Source: Vulcanimicrobiota bacterium
GTDB taxonomy: Bacteria; Vulcanimicrobiota; Vulcanimicrobiia; Vulcanimicrobiales; Vulcanimicrobiaceae
Assembly (NCBI GenBank): GCA_003155175.1
Contig: PMFP01000036.1
Span: 20,100-31,067, forward strand
Reading direction: 5' to 3'
DNA: 10,968 nt
Made by a program: the position numbers and the translations under genes. This document shows, in pieces, positions 7,437 through 10,968 of the stretch (its first letter is position 1; each line of letters begins with the position of its first letter). A model generated the notes under the pieces. The model saw only the letters and a list, made by a program, of their open reading frames with translations, searched no databases and was not told the origin of the DNA.

Positions 7437-8270
7437 ATGACGACCAAGCCCTCGATCGATCTGGGACCGTCATTGGTCTCGAGCCCGACCGGCCGCCTGC
7501 GAGCGGCCGCTTTGGTGAGCCCGTCGGCGGCCATCGTGCGAGCCCGGGCGATGCCGGGCGAACCGGCTCCCGTCTTTTCGCGCGCCCTGGAGCAGCATCA
7601 GATCCTGCGGGCGACGCTGCAGTACTTCGGCGTCGAGACGTGGGTCATGCCGCCCGCGGACGACCCGTACGCGGCGGCTGCCGCCGACGCAGCCATCGTT
7701 TTCGAGACCGGAGCCGCGATCGCGCGCCCGACGTCCATGGCGCGGCGCGCCGAGGCGGACCGGATGCGTACCGAGTTTGCCCGCATCGGCGTGAACGTTC
7801 TTGCGACCGTCGCGGCGCCCGGCCTGTTCGACGGCAGCGACCTATTGCTGGCCGCCGGAACGGCGTTCGTCGGCGTAGGCGCCCGCGGCAACGAACTGGG
7901 GCGCGAACAGATCTCGGCGATCGCCGTCGCGCAGGGCTACCGGGTAGTGCGCGTGCGCCTTGCCGCGGACGTTCCGTCGCTGCGCGCGGTCGCAAGCGCC
8001 GTCGCGAGCGATACGGTCGTCATCGCGCACGACCGTCTCGACGCGAGCGCGTTCGCCGGATTCGCAACGATCGTGCTCGAGCGCGGCGAGGATTTCGCCG
8101 CGGGCGTTCTGTGCATCGGGGAGAGACACGTCGTCGCCGACGCGCGCTATCGTACGGCGCTTTCGCAGATGCGCAAAGAGCGGATCGTGGTCGAAGCGAT
8201 CGACCTCTACGATTTCACGAAGGCCGGTTTAACGGCGTCGCAACTCGTCCTGCCGCTGCAGAGAACGTAG
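7437..8270 (+). CDS. DDAH/amidinotransferase-fold protein lacking catalytic residues
   Basis: This 277-aa protein is predicted cytoplasmic. It resembles dimethylarginine dimethylaminohydrolase (DDAH) and related guanidino-modifying enzymes. Shared landmarks in order are the EQH helix (ALEQHQILRATLQYFGVE, 50-67), the strand ending in ARPTSMARRAE (96-106, cf. TRPGAxSRRGE), APGLFDGSDLLL (127-138, cf. APGTLDGGDVL), the ARGNELGREQ stretch (149-158, cf. ARTNEEG), AAGVLCIGERHVVA (221-234), and a C-terminal VVEAIDLYDFTKAGLT. The family's catalytic acid/His/Cys are missing. The VEDT motif is AADA (82-85; only D84 kept), the HLKTG histidine is S181, and the C-terminal SCLSLR cysteine aligns with A267 or S268. 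The only cysteine is C226, at a non-catalytic family position. It is therefore most likely a pseudoenzyme with a binding or regulatory role. It begins 6 bases after the previous gene, with AGGAG (7429-7433) overlapping that gene's stop. Confidence 0.72.
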   Translation: MTTKPSIDLGPSLVSSPTGRLRAAALVSPSAAIVRARAMPGEPAPVFSRALEQHQILRATLQYFGVETWVMPPADDPYAAAAADAAIVFETGAAIARPTSMARRAEADRMRTEFARIGVNVLATVAAPGLFDGSDLLLAAGTAFVGVGARGNELGREQISAIAVAQGYRVVRVRLAADVPSLRAVASAVASDTVVIAHDRLDASAFAGFATIVLERGEDFAAGVLCIGERHVVADARYRTALSQMRKERIVVEAIDLYDFTKAGLTASQLVLPLQRT

Positions 8271-8279
8271 GCGGAGACC

Positions 8280-9002
8280 GTGCGCATCGCGATTCTTTCG
8301 GACATCCATGGAAATCTCAACGGTCTGGACGCTTGCCTTGCGGACCTGGCCGCCCAGGGCGGCGCCGACCTCATCGTTGCGGCCGGCGACCTGTGTGTTG
8401 ACGGACCGAAACCCAAAAAAGTGCTACAGCGCCTCGAAGAGGTCAAGGCGCAGTGCGTTCGCGGCAACACGGACCGCTATCTCTGTCAGACCGGCGAATC
8501 CGTCGGCGAAGACGAAGCGCAACTCGACTGGACGCGTCGCGACTTGGGTGAAAAGTATCTCGATTGGCTGCGCGCCCTGCCGTTTTCGGTGCGGATCGGC
8601 GAGGCCGGCAACGAACTGCTGGTCGTTCACGCCAACCCCATCAACGACGAGGAGCATCTGTGGCCGGACGCGTCCGATGCCGATCTGGAACGCCTCATCG
8701 GCGACGAGCCGGCGGCGGCCATCGCGTTCGGGCATTTGCACGTTCCCTACGTGCGTATGTGGCGCGGCAAGATGCTGGTCAACGTCGCGTCGGCCGGTCT
8801 CCCCAAGGACGGCGACGCCCGGGCCAGCTACGCGATCCTGACCGAGCGCAGCTCCGGCTGGCAGGTCAAGCACCGCCGCGTGCCCTTCGACGTGAAGAAA
8901 GTCGCAACCCAATTGGCCGATTGCGGGATTCCGGGAAGTGCCGACTTGATCGCGACGCTGCGAAGGCATCGTTACAAGCGGCTGAAGGGCTTCGTTCCAT
9001 AA
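8280..9002 (+). CDS. YfcE/calcineurin-like metallophosphoesterase
   Basis: This 240-aa cytoplasmic protein belongs to the small calcineurin-like phosphoesterases (PF12850 type), dinuclear metal enzymes acting on phosphomono- or diesters. The full metal-ligand set is visible: D8 and H10 in SDIHGN, D37 in AAGDLCVDGP, N63 in RGNTD, H117 in VVHAN, and H152/H154 in FGHLHVPY. The ending VNVASAGLPKDGDARASYAIL matches the usual NPGSVGLPRDGDPRASYAVL region. The position normally H or C in GNxD is T64. The GTG start puts the conserved first strand MRIAILSDIHGN at the N-terminus, and GGAG (8273-8276) precedes it by 3 bases. It starts 9 bases after the DDAH-like gene, and its stop overlaps the likely start of the ABC ATPase. 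Substrate cannot be inferred; unlike its two upstream neighbours, its active site looks intact. Confidence 0.9.
   Translation: MRIAILSDIHGNLNGLDACLADLAAQGGADLIVAAGDLCVDGPKPKKVLQRLEEVKAQCVRGNTDRYLCQTGESVGEDEAQLDWTRRDLGEKYLDWLRALPFSVRIGEAGNELLVVHANPINDEEHLWPDASDADLERLIGDEPAAAIAFGHLHVPYVRMWRGKMLVNVASAGLPKDGDARASYAILTERSSGWQVKHRRVPFDVKKVATQLADCGIPGSADLIATLRRHRYKRLKGFVP
8985..9002 (+). promoter_or_regulatory. ATAA stop/start junction with noncanonical ATA start of the ABC ATPase
   Basis: The metallophosphoesterase ends at TAA (9000-9002), and the ATPase frame has ATA at 8999-9001. AAGGG (8985-8989) lies 9 bases upstream as a plausible ribosome site. The two downstream junctions of the same operon are 4-base GTGA overlaps, so an ancestral ATGA here, changed to ATAA by one G-to-A transition, would explain the arrangement. 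The nearest ordinary in-frame start is TTG at 8921, without a good ribosome site. The first in-frame ATG falls after Walker A and cannot be the start. Confidence 0.5.
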
Positions 9003-9715
9003 CCGCAATCGAAATCGAGCACCTCGTAAAACGTTACGGCGATCTGACCGCCATCGACGATATTTCCCTACGCGTCGAAGAAGGCGAGTTCTTCGGCTTC
9101 TTGGGCCCCAACGGAGCCGGGAAGACGACCACGATCAACGCCATGGTCGGCCTCGCCAAGATCACGAGCGGTTCGATTCGCATCTTCGGCAACGACAACC
9201 AGACGCAGTGGCGCGAAGCTCGCCGCCTGATCGGCGTCGCACCTCAGGAATACAATTTCGACCGCTACCTCTCGATCCGCGACATCCTGATCTTCCAGGC
9301 CGGATACTACGGGCTGCGCGGGCCCGCGGTCTCGCGCCGCGCCGACGACTTGCTCGAGCGATTCGGTCTCGCCTCGAAGGCTCGCGTCGACTACATGAAA
9401 TTGTCGGGCGGCATGAAACGCCGTCTCACGCTGGCGCGCGCGATGATGCACGAGCCGCGGCTGCTGATTCTGGACGAACCCACCGCCGGCGTTGACGTCG
9501 AGCTGCGCCTCGAGCTCTGGGATTGGCTCCGGCGGCTCAACGCGGAAGGCCTGACTATTTTCCTCACGACGCACTACTTGGAAGAAGCCGAGGAACTCTG
9601 CCGCACGATCGCGATCGTCCGGGCGGGCAAGATCGTGACGCAGAAACCGACCAGCGAGTTGATTGCCGACGGAGCGACCTTGCAGAACGTCTTCCTGGAA
9701 CTGACGCGCGCGTGA
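8999..9715 (+). CDS. ABC transporter ATP-binding subunit, YadG-like
   Basis: This 238-aa nucleotide-binding subunit (counted from ATA 8999) powers the ABC-2 permease encoded next. All ATPase motifs are present: Walker A GPNGAGKT (36-43), Q-loop Q83 in VAPQEYNFD, signature LSGGM (135-139), Walker B LLILDE with E160, D-loop GVDVELR, and the switch His H192 in TTHYLEEAE. The stretches PQEYNF, QAGYYG, SGGMKRRL and MHEPRLLILDEPTAGVDVELR closely recall E. coli YadG. This protein is shorter than YadG at the C-terminus. The start is the problem: no ATG, GTG or TTG lies where the family begins (TAIEIEHLVKRYGDL), so an ATA start, a long extension from TTG 8921, or a sequence error must apply. The stop TGA overlaps the permease GTG as GTGA. 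The transported substrate is unknown; YadG/YadH-type systems are usually treated as exporters. Confidence 0.88.
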   Translation: MTAIEIEHLVKRYGDLTAIDDISLRVEEGEFFGFLGPNGAGKTTTINAMVGLAKITSGSIRIFGNDNQTQWREARRLIGVAPQEYNFDRYLSIRDILIFQAGYYGLRGPAVSRRADDLLERFGLASKARVDYMKLSGGMKRRLTLARAMMHEPRLLILDEPTAGVDVELRLELWDWLRRLNAEGLTIFLTTHYLEEAEELCRTIAIVRAGKIVTQKPTSELIADGATLQNVFLELTRA

Positions 9716-10485
9716 CCTCTGCCATCAACCTCGTCGGGTTCTGGACGCTCGTCAAGCGCGAGATCATTCGCAGCATCAAGATCATCAATCAGGTGATCTG
9801 GCCGCCGATCATCACGACGCTGCTCTACGTCCTCGTCTTCGGCTACGGGCTCGGCAGCAAGATCCCGACGATCCAGGGCGTCAGCTACGCGCAGTTCCTC
9901 ATCCCCGGGCTGATCATGCTCCAAGTCATCGATTCGTCGTACGGTGAGTGCTCGAGCTCCATCTTTCAGGCGCGCTTCATGAATTCGATTCAGGAGCTGC
10001 TGATCGCGCCGATGTCGGCCTACGAGATCGTGTTCGGGTACGTCGTCGGAAGCCTGGCGCGGGCTTTGCTGATCGCGGGGCTCATCACCGGGCTCGGGAT
10101 GGTCCTGGTCAAGACGCTACCGCAGCACTGGGGGCTCTACTTTCTCGTGCTGTGCCTCGTCAGTATCTTGTTTTCGTCGCTCGGAATCATCTTCGGTTTA
10201 ATCGCCGAGAAATTCGATCACCTCGCCGCGCTGACCACGTTCGTCATCACGCCGCTCACGTTCGTCGGCGGCGTCTTCACGTCGGCGACGATGCTCCCGC
10301 CGCTCTTGCGGAATCTGGGACTGTTCAATCCAATCTTCTATACGATCGACGCGTTTCGCAGGAGCTATACCGGCGAGAGTTATCTCGCGCCCGGATTTTC
10401 GGTCGGGATCATCGCGGTGCTGGCGGCGCTCGCCCTCGGCGGTGCGCTCGCGATGACCGCCTCGGGCTACAAACTGCGCACGTGA
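9712..10485 (+). CDS. ABC-2 type transporter permease, YadH-like
   Basis: This 257-aa integral membrane protein (E. coli YadH is about the same length) is the ABC-2 family permease (PF01061) partner of the preceding ATPase. It has a cytosolic N-terminal segment (TLVKREIIRSIK) and about six hydrophobic spans: roughly 27-47, 58-75, 105-127, 140-163, 172-193 and 228-250. The family-typical NSIQELLIAPMSAYEI coupling segment (91-106) and the GGVFTSATMLP loop before LFNPIFYTIDAFRRSYTGE (204-222) are present. The GTG start overlaps the ATPase stop as GTGA (9712-9715), and the same arrangement follows at its own end. A longer upstream reading of this frame lies inside the ATPase gene and is not a family match. 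Substrate is unknown. It probably forms a homodimer with two ATPase subunits, since only one permease gene is present. Confidence 0.92.
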   Translation: MTSAINLVGFWTLVKREIIRSIKIINQVIWPPIITTLLYVLVFGYGLGSKIPTIQGVSYAQFLIPGLIMLQVIDSSYGECSSSIFQARFMNSIQELLIAPMSAYEIVFGYVVGSLARALLIAGLITGLGMVLVKTLPQHWGLYFLVLCLVSILFSSLGIIFGLIAEKFDHLAALTTFVITPLTFVGGVFTSATMLPPLLRNLGLFNPIFYTIDAFRRSYTGESYLAPGFSVGIIAVLAALALGGALAMTASGYKLRT

Positions 10486-10859
10486 TCTCCTACCGTTTGG
10501 CGGCGCCCGTCGCGCTCGCGGCCGTGCTGCTCGTGGCTCCAGGTCCCGCCGTGCGGCTGGAGATCGCGCCGTGGAGCGGACCGAACTTGCAGTCGGCCGA
10601 TGCCGCCTCCGTCCGCTATCGCCTCGTCGTGCGCGGCGAACCCGGCGAGACGGTGGCTCTCGTAGCGGAGGGGGTAACGCCGGGATGGATCGCGGCGTTT
10701 TGCACCGATCGCGTCTGTTCGCCGCATCGCGTGTCGGCGACGCTCCCGTCCGGCGGCGTTGCGACGCTGCAATTCGAGCTGATTCGCGAGGAGAATGGCG
10801 CGGCCGCAAAGGGTTCGGCGCGCGTGTCCGGCGCGGGCGCCGAGGTTATCGTTCCGTAA
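10482..10859 (+). CDS. Small exported protein with two cysteines, unknown function
   Basis: This 125-aa protein is not one I can name. A GTG start overlaps the permease stop as GTGA (10482-10485). The N-terminus has R5 and a hydrophobic run (about 6-19), and cleavage is likely near PGPA (20-23), so it is probably secreted or periplasmic. The remaining roughly 100 residues alternate like a beta sandwich. The pattern GEPGETVALVAEGVTPGWIAAF followed by a C-terminal strand series recalls Ig-like or NEW3-type domains, a loose resemblance only. C74 and C79 in FCTDRVC could form a short disulfide loop. Its position directly after an ABC transporter, with coupled translation, suggests an accessory or substrate-related extracytoplasmic role, which is inference. 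It ends at TAA 10857-10859, inside the 3' end of the opposite-strand gene. Confidence 0.7.
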   Translation: MISYRLAAPVALAAVLLVAPGPAVRLEIAPWSGPNLQSADAASVRYRLVVRGEPGETVALVAEGVTPGWIAAFCTDRVCSPHRVSATLPSGGVATLQFELIREENGAAAKGSARVSGAGAEVIVP

Positions 10860-10968
10860 GCCGCAGCGCGAACCGCTGCATCACGATTCCGAACAGCGCG
10901 ACCGCGAACGCATAGCGCCATGCGTACGCCCCGAAAACCGCAAGGATCAGCATCGAGAGCGCGTAGCA
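10846..10968 (-). CDS. C-terminal fragment of a membrane protein (truncated by window edge)
   Basis: Reading the - strand from the right edge gives 40 codons and a TAA (complement of 10846-10848), with no internal stop. The peptide is strongly hydrophobic: YALSMLILAVFGAYAWRY, then FAVALFGIVMQRF, and a charged tail ALRLTER. This looks like one or two membrane spans and a positively charged cytosolic end. Third codon positions are mostly G or C, as in the neighbouring genes. The start and family lie outside the window. It faces the small secreted-protein gene tail-to-tail, and the coding ends overlap by 14 bases. Confidence 0.55.
   Translation of the reverse strand, partial: CYALSMLILAVFGAYAWRYAFAVALFGIVMQRFALRLTER

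Noticed and set aside
8564..8998. Upstream extension of the ABC ATPase frame into the metallophosphoesterase gene
   Set aside because: The extension is Arg-rich and unlike any ATPase N-terminus, and the family match begins at about 9002.
9523..9711. N-terminal extension of the permease frame inside the ATPase gene
   Set aside because: The extension is Arg/Asp-rich and non-family, while GTG 9712 gives the expected YadH-like length and a GTGA overlap.
10863..10879. GCAGCG/CGCTGC hairpin as a definite terminator
   Set aside because: The inverted repeat is perfect, but no T run follows on either strand and it lies in - strand codons. It is kept only as a possibility in the overlap finding.

Overview
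The window is a gene-dense stretch of high-GC bacterial chromosome. Every complete gene lies on the + strand; only a C-terminal fragment at the right edge lies on the - strand. By-eye GC is well above 60%, with strong G/C preference at third codon positions and many GTG starts. The gene style suggests a member of a high-GC, poorly cultured phylum such as Eremiobacterota/Vulcanimicrobiota (WPS-2). That placement is an impression and was not tested. I see no tRNA, rRNA, insertion sequence, CRISPR array, integrase or tandem repeat.

Left block (48-4954): tldD and tldE/pmbA overlap by 8 bases and encode the two halves of the TldD/TldE metalloprotease. A malic enzyme with an N-terminal ACT domain follows after 19 bases, and an OmpR/PhoB-type response regulator without a neighbouring kinase after 33 more. 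A GC-rich hairpin with a short T run just before tldD probably ends an upstream transcript. A 118-base gap (4955-5072) with an 8-bp inverted repeat separates this block from the next.

Right block (5073-10859): six genes are packed with gaps of 6 and 9 bases, then three 4-base stop/start overlaps, which looks like one operon. In order they are: an exported beta-propeller protein with a C-terminal phosphoesterase-like domain, a DDAH/amidinotransferase-fold protein, a calcineurin-like metallophosphatase, the ATPase and permease of a YadG/YadH-like ABC-2 transporter, and a small exported protein with two cysteines. The last gene runs tail-to-tail into a - strand membrane-protein gene that leaves the window, and the two coding ends overlap by 14 bases.

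Three observations stand out. The DDAH-like protein has lost all three catalytic positions of its family, including the C-terminal cysteine. The phosphoesterase-like domain upstream has also lost several expected metal ligands, so two adjacent genes look like pseudoenzymes. The ABC ATPase has no usable ATG, GTG or TTG start at the expected place: the junction reads ATAA where an ATGA stop/start overlap would be expected. The rest of the window resembles ordinary housekeeping or transport content, and I do not see a clear new defence or mobile system.
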